Positions 63,858 to 64,000 of a stretch of 64,000 bases of DNA are shown here, in pieces. Made by a program: the position numbers and the translations under genes. Each line of letters begins with the position of its first letter. The first letter of the stretch is position 1. The DNA lies in the NCBI RefSeq assembly GCF_964355755.1, contig NC_092672.1:34654501-34718500 (forward strand). Direction: 5' to 3'. The stretch comes from Antedon mediterranea (taxonomy: Eukaryota; Echinodermata; Crinoidea; Comatulida; Antedonidae). Below the pieces are notes generated by a model. It saw only the letters and a program-made list of their open reading frames with translations. It made no database searches and had not been told where the DNA came from.

Positions 63858-64000
63858 ACTAATACAGTATAATTCAGTAAACAGAGTATTGGCTAGCGTC
63901 CAACAGATGCGACCCACGTGTGTTAATTTACTACGTTTTGATTGTTGAAGTCTGCATCCGTTTTACGATTATCAATTATGATTCGATGATGATACAAAAA

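Overview
The window is eukaryotic, intron-rich and AT-rich (roughly one third G+C by eye). It has small phase-consistent exons with GT-AG introns, many short inverted-repeat transposons, tRNA-derived SINEs and tandem arrays. The gene set is metazoan. The repeat content and frequent taggcctag-type words suggest a marine invertebrate deuterostome, most likely an echinoderm, but the species cannot be fixed from the sequence alone.

Layout: 1-10.2 kb is mostly repeats, with one promoter-like island at about 5.69-5.84 kb that has no visible coding exons. 10.55-49.81 kb, minus strand, is a complete MKS1 gene (ciliary transition-zone B9 protein): 14 coding exons, 1,662 nt, 553 residues. Its 13.5-kb intron 11 holds a 4-kb array of a 16-17 bp unit. 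49.81-50.38 kb is a 568-bp head-to-head interval between MKS1 and ZSWIM7, with a near-consensus RFX X-box 61 bp from the MKS1 start. 50.38-52.43 kb, plus strand, is a complete ZSWIM7 gene (SWS1 homologue of the Shu recombination complex): six coding exons, 138 residues. 53.6-63.75 kb, minus strand, holds two tandem cytochrome b561 genes of four coding exons each (243 and 249 residues). They have identical intron phases and keep all four haem-ligand histidines.

The exons were found by reading both strands, joining splice sites in frame and comparing with known family sequences. Every junction keeps frame and the exon lengths sum exactly. The small exons at 10551-10615, 10979-11016, 14657-14716, 36224-36294, 46636-46678, 50688-50709 and 52017-52042 are far below normal ORF-length cut-offs.

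The most unusual structure is in intron 2 of the downstream b561 gene (CYB561-B). About ten copies of a 112-bp unit are tandem duplicates of the exon 2/intron 2 junction. Each copy carries 39 nt of exon 2 plus an intact CAA|GTAAGT donor, and nine copies form an open, phase 0-0, 48-nt exon-like segment behind an AG. Also notable are about 22 copies of one TA-flanked palindromic MITE in 64 kb. One copy starts at intron position +8 of an MKS1 splice donor and supplies its +6 base through the target-site TA.
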